From: Myxococcales bacterium
Lineage (GTDB): Bacteria; Myxococcota_A; Polyangia; Polyangiales; Polyangiaceae
Assembly (NCBI GenBank): GCA_016703425.1
Contig: JADJCA010000029.1
Span: forward strand, 558,001 to 622,000
DNA: 64,000 bases
Direction: 5' to 3'
The notes below the pieces were generated by a model. It worked only from the letters and a program-made list of their open reading frames with translations, did no database searches and had not been told where the DNA came from. Every line of letters starts with the position of its first letter. Position 1 is the stretch's first letter. Below are positions 46,382 to 55,032 of the stretch, in pieces. A program made the position numbers and the translations under genes.

Positions 46382-47236
46382 ATGCTCCCGCCCTCCACGT
46401 CGCCCACCCGGGCCGTCATCACCGGCGCCGCCAGTGGCCTTGGTCGCGCCTTCGCCCTCGAACTCGCGAGGCCCGGCGCCGCGCTGATTCTCGGCGACGT
46501 CGACCTCACCGGCGCCGAGGCTACCGCGGACAAGGCTCGCGCCGCCGGCGCCCGCGTTACCGCCCTTCGCTGCGACGTGTCGCGTGTGGACGACGTGCGC
46601 GCGCTTGCCACCGCGAGCGACGCGCTCGGTCAGGGCGAAGAGCTCGTCATCAACTGCGCCGGCGTCGCCGTCTCCGGCGAGGTGGGCGTCGTGCCACTCG
46701 AGGACTGGCGTCACATCGTCGAGATCAACCTGATGGGCGTCGTCCACGGCTGCCACGTCTTCGCGCCCCGCATGCGCACCGCTCGTTCGGGTCACATCCT
46801 CAACGTCGCGTCGCTCGCGGGCCTGCTCGGCACGCCCGGCATGGCGCCCTACAACGCCACGAAGTTCGCCGTCGTGGGGCTCTCGGAGGCGCTGCTTCAA
46901 GAGCTTGCGCCCCATGGCGTCGGCGTGACGGTCCTGTGCCCGTCGTTCTTCCCCACCAACATCGTCGAAGCAGCGCGCCGTCACGGCGGTGGCGACGAGG
47001 TCAACGTGGCCCGCGCACTCATGGCCGAATCGAAGCTCGACGCAGCGGGCGTTGCGCGCGCGGCGCTCGATGCGTGTCGCAAGGGCCGCTTCTATTCGGT
47101 GCCGATGGCCGACGCCAAGGCCGCGTGGGCTGCGAAGCGCGCCTCGCCCGAGCTGTGGGTCAAGACGCTGGCTCCGCGCCTCGCCGATCTCTTGCGCCGT
47201 CGCTTCGCGAACAAGCCGACTCCCAACGAGGCCTAA
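46382..47236 (+). CDS. Short-chain dehydrogenase/reductase
   Basis: 284 residues. Cofactor motif TGAASGLGRAF, then NCAGVAV, catalytic Ser in NVASLAGLLG and YNATK (YxxxK) complete the classical SDR site. The C-terminal 60 residues (RFYSVPMADAKAAWAAKRAS and beyond) form a helical extension often seen in SDRs acting on lipid-like or acyl substrates. Substrate unknown. It diverges from the RCC1 gene and is followed after 68 nt by the DUF89 gene on the same strand. Confidence 0.88.
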   Translation: MLPPSTSPTRAVITGAASGLGRAFALELARPGAALILGDVDLTGAEATADKARAAGARVTALRCDVSRVDDVRALATASDALGQGEELVINCAGVAVSGEVGVVPLEDWRHIVEINLMGVVHGCHVFAPRMRTARSGHILNVASLAGLLGTPGMAPYNATKFAVVGLSEALLQELAPHGVGVTVLCPSFFPTNIVEAARRHGGGDEVNVARALMAESKLDAAGVARAALDACRKGRFYSVPMADAKAAWAAKRASPELWVKTLAPRLADLLRRRFANKPTPNEA

Positions 47237-47304
47237 CCAGCACGTGGGCGCGGCGGCCGCGATCGCGTGCCATCGGCGGAGGCCAGGCGTGCGACCATCG
47301 GGCG

Positions 47305-48429
47305 ATGGTGAAGCGCCCGCCTTCCATTCGGACCGACGCCTCCAATCGCTTCGCGCACCACACCATGCGCGTGCGATTTCCTGCGATCCTCGAGCGCGTC
47401 ATCGCCGACCTCTCGCCGAGCATGCAACAGGCGAAGGATGCGGTGCGAGCGCTCGCCGACGAGGTGCTCGGCGACAAGCCGATTGGGCCCCTCCAAGGGC
47501 CCGCGCCCGACCTCGACCAGTGGGCCGCGCCGTTCGCCTCGCACGCCAGCGACACATGGCTGGCGACCGATTGGTTCTTCGCCGAGACGTACCTCTATCG
47601 GCGCATGATCGAGGCCGTTCGCTACTTCGAGACCGAGGTGGATCCGTTCGCCGTCACGAAGGCCGACGACCTCGCGAAGCCGGCGACGTGGGAGTCCGTG
47701 GAGGCGGCGCGCTCGGCGCCGTCACTCGGGCACGAGGCGCGGATCATGATGCTCCTCGAGGCGGCGCTCTGGGGCAACCGGCTCGATCTCAGCTACGCCG
47801 GCGCGGCCGCCCTCGGCATGCACGCGTCGGTCTCCGATCTCATCGTCGACGATCGCTCGCGTGCGCTTTCGCTGCTCCTGCGCCGTGACGCGCGCATCGC
47901 GCTCGTGGCCGACAACACCGGCGCCGAGCTGCTCCTCGATCTCGTGCTCGCGGCGGCGCTCATCGAAGGCGGCGCGCGTGAGGTCGTGGTTCACGTCAAA
48001 GGGCATCCGACCTTCGTCAGCGACGCGATCGCCGCGGATGTGCGCACCGCGCTCTCGCGGCTCGGCGCTGTGCACGAGGCTCACTTTCACGCGGGACGCC
48101 TCCGCATCGCGCCCGACGTCTTCTGGAATTCGCCGGCCTTCATCGACCACGTCCCGCCGCACCTCGCCTTCGCGTTGGCGCGATGCGACGTGGCCATCGT
48201 GAAGGGCGACGCCAACTATCGCCGCTTGGTCGGCGACGCCATTTGGGCGCCGATCACGGCGCCGCGGTCGGCGAGCGGTCCCTTGCCGTGTCCGTTCCTC
48301 GCGCTCCGCACGCTGAAGAGCGACCCCATCGTGGGCCTGCCCGGAGGGCTTGCGGAGAAGCTCGACGTCGAAAGCTCCCTGTGGCGCGTCGACGGCAAAC
48401 GAGGCGTCGCCCAGCTCTTCAGCGCCTAG
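47305..48429 (+). CDS. DUF89 / ARMT1-like metal-dependent phosphatase
   Basis: 374 residues from ATG 47305; an enormous upstream extension of the open frame is a shadow of neighbouring genes. LVADNTGAELLLDLVLAAAL holds the metal-binding Asp-Asn of the DUF89 fold, and VKGDANYRRL the second site (Asp and Asn). DUF89 proteins are damage-control phosphatases that remove abnormal sugar phosphates; human ARMT1 belongs here. The N-terminal helical part (SDTWLATDWFFAETYLYRR) fits the ARMT1-like subtype II/III. Metabolite repair in the cytoplasm is the likely role. Confidence 0.82.
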   Translation: MVKRPPSIRTDASNRFAHHTMRVRFPAILERVIADLSPSMQQAKDAVRALADEVLGDKPIGPLQGPAPDLDQWAAPFASHASDTWLATDWFFAETYLYRRMIEAVRYFETEVDPFAVTKADDLAKPATWESVEAARSAPSLGHEARIMMLLEAALWGNRLDLSYAGAAALGMHASVSDLIVDDRSRALSLLLRRDARIALVADNTGAELLLDLVLAAALIEGGAREVVVHVKGHPTFVSDAIAADVRTALSRLGAVHEAHFHAGRLRIAPDVFWNSPAFIDHVPPHLAFALARCDVAIVKGDANYRRLVGDAIWAPITAPRSASGPLPCPFLALRTLKSDPIVGLPGGLAEKLDVESSLWRVDGKRGVAQLFSA

Positions 48430-48516
48430 CAGCAAGAAACAAGCCGCGGAGCGTCTGCACGTCGTAGCCGCCGGCCGTGCCGAAGCGGGCGTTCCGGACG
48501 GCGGCTCGGTCGGTCG

Positions 48517-49884
48517 TCAGGGCGGCATGACGACGGAGTAGCTCGACTTCGCGAAGCGCGTCGAGCGCACGACCATGACGTCGGAGACGTACTCGTCGAG
48601 GCTTCCCGTTTGCTCTTCTGCGATGAGCGTGACGCCCGCGGGCGTGAGCGCCGGTCCGAGGCCCGCGAGCCGTGAGAGCGGGAGCTTCGGCTCGCCGAGA
48701 ATCACGAAGTGCCCGGGGCCCGAGGGGCCGACCCAGGTGGCCATGCGAATGCGCGGCTCGGGGGCCGCGCGAAATTCGAAGCTCCCGTTGGAAAGGTTGA
48801 TCTGCCCATTTTCCACCGGAGCTACCAGCGGCGTCGGATCGCCGAGCTGGAGGTTGTACGTCGTCGCCGCCGGTGCCGCGCCGACTAGCGTGGCGCCGAC
48901 GAGCGCGAAGTTCGAGCCGCTCGTGAACGTCTGCGTGGCGTTGACGGTCACCGTGGAGCCGGCGATGACCGGGAGCGACGTTGGGGCTGAAGGCACAGCT
49001 TCCGAGAGCAGCTCAAAAGACCCGGCCGGCGCGGGCAACACGAGGTTCAAGGTCGCGTTTGGGGCCGGCCACGAGCCGGGCGCCGTCGTCGTCGCGGTGA
49101 CGCTCGCGACGCCGATGGGCAAGCCCGCCGGCACGGTCATCGGTGCCGCAGCAGGCACGTCTTTCTGCACGGCGACGTTTGTGCGGAAGAAGTAATACGT
49201 CGTCTTGTCGAAGCTGATGAGGAGCACGGAGATTTCGCAGGTGGTGTTGGGCGCGCCGAACCAGCTGACCGGGTAGTTCTGCGAATAGGCCTCGCCGGAG
49301 GCGCGGCCCGGGTGACCACCGGTCGTCACCGAGCCATCGGCGCAGCGCGTTCCGAGCTCCAACCGGCACGAACCGCCGCCGCACGTGGGCACGGTCCAGC
49401 TGAGGGCGATGTTCGTCCCGTTGACGGCCGGCGGCGGCGACTCGGTGGCGTCGCCGTGAACCTTGATGTTCATGGCACGGAGGCCCAGGTAGGTCGTCGA
49501 CAGCGAATTGTTTGAAGGGCCCGACGGCGCCACCCATAGGTCGTACGGGGCCACGACGCCGTTGGCGGAGAATCCTCCCGCCGTGTCGGTCGTGAGATCT
49601 TGCACCTTGCCGGTGGCGTCGCGCACCTTGACCGCACGCGCCGCGAGGGCGAGTCCCTCTTTGCGTCGCACCACGAATCCCTTGAGCGCGCCGGGGCCGC
49701 TGGGCCCGCCGTCGCCACCGAGGGCGCCGTCTCCAAGCGTCGCGCCACCGTCGCCGCTGCCGCCCGGCCCGCCGGGACCGACCGGCACGCTGCCGTAGGG
49801 ATCGGCCTCGGCCGAGGAGCACGCTGCGAAGAGAATCCCAGACAAGCACAAGCCCGCCACACTGTGAACGAGACGCATCGGCAA
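48517..49884 (-). CDS. Lipoprotein with carboxypeptidase-regulatory-like domain
   Basis: 455 residues. Lipobox LFAAC, then a Gly/Asp/Pro linker. Residues about 67-110 (KGFVVRRKEGLALAARAVKV, TTDTAGGFSANGVVAPYDLWV) look like a carboxypeptidase-regulatory beta-sandwich; later parts are Ig- or beta-rich with one CGGGSCRLELGTRC cluster. No enzyme motif. It is preceded, on its upstream side, by the G-rich tract at 49918-49974. Envelope protein of unknown role. Confidence 0.65.
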   Translation of the reverse strand: MPMRLVHSVAGLCLSGILFAACSSAEADPYGSVPVGPGGPGGSGDGGATLGDGALGGDGGPSGPGALKGFVVRRKEGLALAARAVKVRDATGKVQDLTTDTAGGFSANGVVAPYDLWVAPSGPSNNSLSTTYLGLRAMNIKVHGDATESPPPAVNGTNIALSWTVPTCGGGSCRLELGTRCADGSVTTGGHPGRASGEAYSQNYPVSWFGAPNTTCEISVLLISFDKTTYYFFRTNVAVQKDVPAAAPMTVPAGLPIGVASVTATTTAPGSWPAPNATLNLVLPAPAGSFELLSEAVPSAPTSLPVIAGSTVTVNATQTFTSGSNFALVGATLVGAAPAATTYNLQLGDPTPLVAPVENGQINLSNGSFEFRAAPEPRIRMATWVGPSGPGHFVILGEPKLPLSRLAGLGPALTPAGVTLIAEEQTGSLDEYVSDVMVVRSTRFAKSSYSVVMPP

Positions 49885-49917
49885 AGGGTAGCAAGCGGAA
49901 GGCGCTGCGGCTTGTGC

Positions 49918-49974
49918 GGGGGGGGGCGCGGGGGGGGGGGGCTGCGGGCGTCACCGGGGGCCGGGCGGCGGGGG
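49918..49974 (+). repeat. Poly-G tracts, quadruplex-prone
   Basis: On the plus strand there are runs of 9 G (49918-49926) and 12 G (49930-49941), followed by runs of 3, 5, 3 and 5 G within 33 nt. Loops are 2 to 7 nt, which suits a G-quadruplex. It lies between the lipoprotein start (49884) and the malG-type stop (49999), so both transcripts would carry the C-rich strand. Confidence 0.85.
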
Positions 49975-49998
49975 CGCAAGTGGCCGCGTCCGTGCGTC

Positions 49999-50838
49999 TC
50001 AGCCTTTGACGCCGCCGGCCGTGAGCCCGCCGACGATGTGCTTTTGGAGCACATAGAAGATCGCCATGACGGGCACGCTCACGACGACGGAGCCCGCGGC
50101 AAAGAGCCCCCAGGCCGCGCCGTGCTCGCCGACGAGCCGCTGCAAGACGACGGGCAAGGTGTAGCTCTCCTCACGAGAGAGGAACGTCGCGGCGAGGATG
50201 AACTCGTTCCACGCGCTCATGAACGCGAAGAGCGCCGTCACGCTGATGGCGGGACGAGCCGCCGGGAGGACGACGCGCACGAAGGCCTGAAAGCGAGTGG
50301 CGCCGTCGACGAGCGCCGCCTCCTCGAGCGCCTCCGGGATCGTCAAGAACGCGCCGCGCAATTGGAAGACGGCAAAGGGCACGGCCGTCGACGCGTAGAC
50401 CAAGACGAGGCCGGCGCGCGTGTCGAGGAGACGCAGGGCCGAGAGGATCGCGTAGATGGGCACCGCCGTCCCGATGGCCGGGAACATCTGCGTGGCCAAG
50501 AGCGCTCGGAGCGAGGGCTCGGTGGCGGCGGAAGGAAAACGTGCCAGGGCGTAGGCGGCCGGCGTCGCGATGGCGACGGCGACGATGGCCGTCGCCGTCG
50601 AAATGACGAGCGAGCTTGCCACTTGGCGAAAGAAGAACGGGCTCGCGAAGAGCGTCGTGAAGTTCGCGAGCGACAGCTCCGACAACGACGGCAACAGCGC
50701 CGCGCGCCCGCGTTCGTCAACGAGGCCGCGCGGCGAGAGCGCCAGCGATACGACCCAGAGCACCGGATAGAGCGAGGCGAGCGACGCCAGCGTGAGGGCG
50801 CAGTGCACCGCTGCCGATTCGAGCGCGCCTCGTCGCAT
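49999..50838 (-). CDS. Sugar ABC transporter permease, MalG type
   Basis: 279 residues with six membrane helices and the permease EAA loop EALEEAALVDGATRFQAFVR at about residues 173-195, which contacts the ATPase. The C-terminal GGLTAGGVKG is the usual MalG end. It belongs with the MalE-MalF fusion (57420-59603) and MalK (59600-60720) on the same strand, but is separated from them by 6.6 kb of signalling genes. Together they would import a maltodextrin-like or other oligosaccharide. Substrate is inferred from family only. Confidence 0.88.
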   Translation of the reverse strand: MRRGALESAAVHCALTLASLASLYPVLWVVSLALSPRGLVDERGRAALLPSLSELSLANFTTLFASPFFFRQVASSLVISTATAIVAVAIATPAAYALARFPSAATEPSLRALLATQMFPAIGTAVPIYAILSALRLLDTRAGLVLVYASTAVPFAVFQLRGAFLTIPEALEEAALVDGATRFQAFVRVVLPAARPAISVTALFAFMSAWNEFILAATFLSREESYTLPVVLQRLVGEHGAAWGLFAAGSVVVSVPVMAIFYVLQKHIVGGLTAGGVKG

Positions 50839-50881
50839 AGGCGCAGGAGAACCCGCCGCTGCGCCGGTCGCAAGGGCCGCG

Positions 50882-52390
50882 TCAGCGTCGTCGGCGACCG
50901 AGCCAGAGAAGGAGGCCGAGGAGCGGGAGCGCGAGGGCAGGGGGGGCGTGGCGAGCGCCCATCGAACAACCGGGAGACGGCGTCTCTTCGCCCTTCGTCG
51001 AGGCGGCGGCGCGCGGCGGCGCCGGCTGCGGCGCTTCGCCAGCGGCGCGCGTCGCTGCGTCAGGGGTCGTCGCCAACGGTGCGCCCGCGTCGAACGATGG
51101 CCCGCTCCAGTCGTCGGGCCAGGTCAATGCGCGGAGGTTGTGGAGCAGCATGAAGTCGAGGCCGGGCATGCGCATGCCGGACCCGGCCTGAGCGCTCCTG
51201 TGCTCCGCCTTGGCGCGGATGAAGCGCTGCGAGCTGGACCAGCCGTGCGGGTTCACCGCTCCCGCCGGAGGCGCCTTCGGCTCCGCGCCCAGCGGTAGCT
51301 CGTCGAGGAGCTTCTTGGCCTCGTTCGCGACCGTCGGGCCTTTGCTCGGCCAATCGTGCAGCGTGCCAGTGGCACCGTGGAGCGCGGCGTGGAGCGCCGG
51401 GTACAGAACCCAATCTTGGGGGCTCGTCAGGTTCACCAGATCGTCGAACGTCGATGCGCCGAAGCCGCGGCCGACGGCAGCGAGGGCGATGCCCATGTGC
51501 TGCGCGTCGGTGCTGAGGAGACTGTTCGGTGTCCGCAAGAGATCCCAAAGGGAGCCTAGCCACGGATCGGCAGCGAGCGTGGTTGCGCCGTTGGTCATGA
51601 ACCCGACCGAAACGCTGAAGCCCTTGCTCAGCCCGCGCGCGTCCGCGCCCCGGGCCACGAGTCGCGCACCGCAGGCTGGGTTGGTGATCTGCCAACCGTT
51701 GGGCACCGCCATGTGAGTGACGATCCGCACGGCTGCGTCGACGGCCTGCGCGCGCAGCCCTTTGCTCGAGACGACGAGCGAGCTGGGGACGAGCTTCTTG
51801 ACGAGTGCGAGGCCGACCAAGAGATGAACAGCCTGATCTTGGCTCATCTCCTTCATCGCCGGCGACCCGAGGAAGTCGGAAGCCGTCGCGGTGAGGCCCG
51901 TGAACTTCGTGTGTTGGCTCGCCGTCGCGTCGTCGCGGAGGAAGAAGCCGTTGAGGCTCGGCGTGCTCGTGCAAGGAACGTCGAAGGCCGCGTCGGCGGC
52001 CAGGTCCAACCGGTCGAGCGCACCAAGGGCGCCCGCCAGCTCGCTCGACGCACGCGCTTTGGCCCCCGCATCACCGGCGTCGTAGCCGGGATGTTTCGGA
52101 CTCTCGAGGAGCGCGAGCTCCGTCGCCAGGACGCCGATGTACCAACCCAGATGAATCGTCGCGTCGGCGTAGTGGATCGTCGTCGCGTCGCGGCGCTCCG
52201 CGGGGATGCCGTCGCCGGGGCCTTCACCGAGCGAGACAAACTCGGACCGCAGGCGCTCGCGCAGCCTCCAGTATTGCCCGAGCGTCTCGGTCGTGGTGTG
52301 CGCGCCTGCAATGCCGCTTGCGGAGGAACAGCAGAGGAGCAACGCGCCTGCCACCGCACGCCGTCGCCCCGTCGCGTACGCGGTCCCCAT
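50882..52390 (-). CDS. Secreted protein with MYXO-CTERM-like tail
   Basis: 502 residues from ATG 52390 (a GTG at 52423 is possible). The signal peptide (VAGALLLCCSSASGIAGAHT) is followed by a mainly helical domain with short conserved-looking stretches (DATIHLGWYIGVLATELALL, SQDQAVHLLVGLALVKKL, DAQHMGIALAAVGRG). The C-terminus has a Pro/Ala linker, GCSMGARHAPP, a hydrophobic segment and GRRRR, a MYXO-CTERM-like sorting signal with one Cys. The domain is not recognised. It lies between the coiled-coil gene and the malG-type gene, same strand, gaps 98 and 43 nt. Confidence 0.65.
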   Translation of the reverse strand: MGTAYATGRRRAVAGALLLCCSSASGIAGAHTTTETLGQYWRLRERLRSEFVSLGEGPGDGIPAERRDATTIHYADATIHLGWYIGVLATELALLESPKHPGYDAGDAGAKARASSELAGALGALDRLDLAADAAFDVPCTSTPSLNGFFLRDDATASQHTKFTGLTATASDFLGSPAMKEMSQDQAVHLLVGLALVKKLVPSSLVVSSKGLRAQAVDAAVRIVTHMAVPNGWQITNPACGARLVARGADARGLSKGFSVSVGFMTNGATTLAADPWLGSLWDLLRTPNSLLSTDAQHMGIALAAVGRGFGASTFDDLVNLTSPQDWVLYPALHAALHGATGTLHDWPSKGPTVANEAKKLLDELPLGAEPKAPPAGAVNPHGWSSSQRFIRAKAEHRSAQAGSGMRMPGLDFMLLHNLRALTWPDDWSGPSFDAGAPLATTPDAATRAAGEAPQPAPPRAAASTKGEETPSPGCSMGARHAPPALALPLLGLLLWLGRRRR

Positions 52391-52488
52391 CGGTGGTCGC
52401 AGTACGCGACGCAGGAGCGTCACGCAACATGGTCGGCGGCTTTCGCCTCCGAGCGCGCGCCGCGTCAGGGATTAGTCCCGTGCAACTT

Positions 52489-53397
52489 TCAAGCGACGGC
52501 GTCGGGTCGCGCCAATGCGCTCTCGAGCTTCGGCAGGGCAGGGTCGAGGGCGCCCGGCGCGATGGCCCCACCGCGACCGACGGCCGTGAGCACGAAGCGA
52601 CTCGAGCCCACCTGGAAGATTCGATAGAGGGCCGACTGACCGTGCTCGTCTTGCACGAGGACCGCCGTTGGCCGTGACTCGCCGAGCGCCGCCGATCGAT
52701 CCGCGAGCGTGAAGAGCATCGCCGAGACGCCGGCGAGCGCTTCGACGTTGCGTGCGCCGTTGTTCGACGCAAGCGGAAGACCGACGTCGTCGGCGAGCAC
52801 CACGGTCGAAAAGCCGCCCTTGTCGGCGACGGCGTCGAGGACGCGCGGCAGCTCATGGAGGCCCGCCGAGACCTTGACGTCCATCAGCTCGCGCCCGAGC
52901 CGATCGCGATCGAGCACCGGCGCGAGCACCTCCTTCATCATGTCGCCGATCTTGCGCGCCTCGTTCTCGCGCTGCTGGATGAGCGGCACGACCATTCGCT
53001 GGAAGTCCTTCTTGAGGGCCTCCGGATCGGGCGACATCTTGGCCATCGACGCGACTTGCTGATGCAGATCGGCCTTGAGCGCGTCTTGCGAGCGCTCCTG
53101 CGCCGACACGGCGGTGGCCAGCGCGCGAAGCTCTCCCTTGATGGCGTCGGCTTGTTCTCGGTCGCGCGAGCCGAGCCGCGCGACGAGTCCCTGCAGCTCC
53201 GCTTTTAGGTCTTCCGGACCGGCCGCGGCATGAGCGCGCGACGCCTCCTCGAGGGCGTGAATTCGCTGCTCCTTGTCCGCATTGAGCGTGGTCAATTCGG
53301 CCCGCGCCTTTCGGCCTAGGCGCGCACCAAACAGGTAGCCCCCGCCGCCGAAGGCGCACGCGGCCCCCAACGTCAGCACCAACGACAACCCGATCAT
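52489..53397 (-). CDS. Coiled-coil protein with N-terminal membrane anchor and roadblock-like C-terminus
   Basis: 302 residues. One membrane helix (MIGLSLVLTLGAACAFGGGG) is followed by a long coiled coil to about residue 160 (RKARAELTTLNADKEQRIHA, ERSQDALKADLHQQV). The last 130 residues resemble a roadblock/LC7 fold: LHELPRVLDAVADKGGFST, VVLADDVGLPLASN, VEALAGVSAMLFTLADR. The start overlaps the ompA-like stop (ATGA). Roadblock domains regulate small GTPases or kinases, and a second roadblock gene is in the same cluster, so a signalling role at the membrane is inferred. Confidence 0.7.
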   Translation of the reverse strand: MIGLSLVLTLGAACAFGGGGYLFGARLGRKARAELTTLNADKEQRIHALEEASRAHAAAGPEDLKAELQGLVARLGSRDREQADAIKGELRALATAVSAQERSQDALKADLHQQVASMAKMSPDPEALKKDFQRMVVPLIQQRENEARKIGDMMKEVLAPVLDRDRLGRELMDVKVSAGLHELPRVLDAVADKGGFSTVVLADDVGLPLASNNGARNVEALAGVSAMLFTLADRSAALGESRPTAVLVQDEHGQSALYRIFQVGSSRFVLTAVGRGGAIAPGALDPALPKLESALARPDAVA

Positions 53398-53996
53398 TTG
53401 ACCTCCTCCTCGGGAACCGGCGCGCAGCCGCTCCCACCATGCACGGTGACCACCACGCGCCGATTGACGGACTCGGTCTCAGGCTGTCCCTCGACGGGAC
53501 TGAACGCGCCGAGGCCGCGCACCGTGACGCGCCCCTTGGCGAGGCCCCGCTCGGCGAGCTTCGTTGCGACCCACTGCGCGCGATCGCGGCTGAGGCGCAG
53601 GTTGTCGATCTCATTGCCCGTCGCGTCAGCGTGCCCTTCGACGAGCGCGTGAGCGCTCGGGTTGCCGACGAAGTATTGGGCCAGCTTGTCGAGAGGGGCC
53701 GCCGCGGCGCCGGGACCTTCGGCAGAGCCTGTCGCGTAGAGCAGCACGAGCTTGCCGCAGGCCTTGGGGGTTGGCGCAGCCACGGGCACCGGTGGCGTCG
53801 CGATCTCGGGCGGCGGGCGGGGCGCTAGGGCGGTCGGCGCGGGCCTCTCCGGGGCAACGGCCGGCGGTGGCGCGACGGCGTCGTCGGCGGCACCGACGGC
53901 CGTCGTGACGAAGAGGAGGCCGACGGCCATGAGCACCGCGGGGACGGCGACCGGCACGTCTTCGCCGGGGACTCGCGTACGGGCTATGGGGTCCAT
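53394..53996 (-). CDS. OmpA-family peptidoglycan-binding protein
   Basis: 200 residues from ATG 53996; the longer frame to 54488 is a shadow. One membrane segment (VPAVLMAVGLLFVTTAVG), a long Pro/Ala spacer, then the OmpA domain with the DAP-binding pattern ALVEGHADATGNEIDNLRLS and the Arg in RDRAQWVATKL. It anchors a membrane complex to the cell wall. It lacks a beta barrel. It overlaps the coiled-coil gene start by 4 bp and follows the REC-DUF4388 gene after 40 nt. Confidence 0.85.
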   Translation of the reverse strand: MDPIARTRVPGEDVPVAVPAVLMAVGLLFVTTAVGAADDAVAPPPAVAPERPAPTALAPRPPPEIATPPVPVAAPTPKACGKLVLLYATGSAEGPGAAAAPLDKLAQYFVGNPSAHALVEGHADATGNEIDNLRLSRDRAQWVATKLAERGLAKGRVTVRGLGAFSPVEGQPETESVNRRVVVTVHGGSGCAPVPEEEVK

Positions 53997-54036
53997 GGGC
54001 ACCAAAATCCTTGGGTTGAATGGTTCGGCGGGCTCG

Positions 54037-55032
54037 TCAGCCGGTGTTCTTGGACTCCAGCAAGGTCGCGAGTCGCGCGAGATTGGCGCTGACCCGTGAG
54101 TCGCCGGGGCGCATGCCGTTGGCCTTCGTGAAGAGCGCGAAGGCGTCTTCGTAGCGGCGCTCCAGCAGCGCATCGACGCCGGAGCCGTAGGCTTCCTCGA
54201 AGGGGTCACCATTGGCTCGCACCGACGCGGGCGGAGACGAGGGGCGAATCGGCGGCGCCGGCAACGAGAATCGTGACGGCGGCAGCGACGGAAACCGGCT
54301 CGTGCGTCCCGTCGCGCTGTATTCGCCCGAGGTCGTGATGCTCGCCTCGTCGTTGAGCCGCGCGGCCTCCATGAGGAGCTCTTCGCAGTTTCCCTCGAGG
54401 TTCGGGGCGGGCTCGTCGCCGGCGCGAAGGGCCCGACACGACACCTCACCCTCGGCGAAGACGATGCGGCGAAAGGCCGCCATGCCAACGCCGAGCGAAT
54501 CTTCGGCGGCGAGCACGGCGCCGCCGCGCACGAAGATCCTTCCGGTGAGCTGGCTCGTCTTCACGTGGACGAGCACCGACTTGCGGCCGATGCCTGCGAG
54601 CTGCAGGTAGTCGGCCGCGCAGAACGGTGAGGGATCGGGCGTGCTTCCGCGAGCCAACGCGCTCTCGACGATGTGGCGAAGCCTCTCGAGCGGGAGCGGC
54701 TTCTCGTAGGTCTCGATGCCTGCGCGCGTGGGGACGCGCCCTTCGTAGTGACGAACGTAGGACGACACGAACACGATGGGTACGTGCCGTTCGCGTGCGT
54801 CGAGGTGAGCGACGAGCTCGAGGCCCGTCCCGTCTGGGAGATCGATGTCGGAGATCATCATCGACGGCGCGCGCTCCTCGATGATTTGGCGCGCTTCGGC
54901 GACGCTCCCTGCGCCGACGATGGATGCGCGAACTGCCCGCGAGAGGCCCCGCACGATGGACGCGCGGAGCGTCGGCTCGTCTTCCACGACGAGCACGACG
55001 GGCAGCGAGGGCTCTTCAGGCTGCGGGCACAC
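54037..55032 (-). CDS. Response regulator with DUF4388 (PATAN) output domain
   Basis: 331 residues from GTG 55032. REC domain: VVLVVEDEP, phosphoacceptor Asp62 in ISDIDLPDG, VFVSSYV and the Lys in TYEKPLP. DUF4388 follows at about residues 135-230 (CAADYLQLAGIGRKSVLVHV, FVRGGAVLAAEDS). A Ser/Pro-rich linker leads to a C-terminal TPR-like helix pair (GVDALLERRYEDAFALFTKA). DUF4388 outputs mediate protein contacts in myxobacterial signalling and cyanobacterial PatA. The start overlaps the MBL-fold gene by 17 bp; the kinase at 56182 is the likely partner. Confidence 0.88.
   Translation of the reverse strand: MCPQPEEPSLPVVLVVEDEPTLRASIVRGLSRAVRASIVGAGSVAEARQIIEERAPSMMISDIDLPDGTGLELVAHLDARERHVPIVFVSSYVRHYEGRVPTRAGIETYEKPLPLERLRHIVESALARGSTPDPSPFCAADYLQLAGIGRKSVLVHVKTSQLTGRIFVRGGAVLAAEDSLGVGMAAFRRIVFAEGEVSCRALRAGDEPAPNLEGNCEELLMEAARLNDEASITTSGEYSATGRTSRFPSLPPSRFSLPAPPIRPSSPPASVRANGDPFEEAYGSGVDALLERRYEDAFALFTKANGMRPGDSRVSANLARLATLLESKNTG

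Noticed and set aside
45574..47304. Long N-terminal extension of the DUF89 open frame
   Set aside because: It is a shadow of the RCC1 and SDR genes; the DUF89 fold begins only after ATG 47305.
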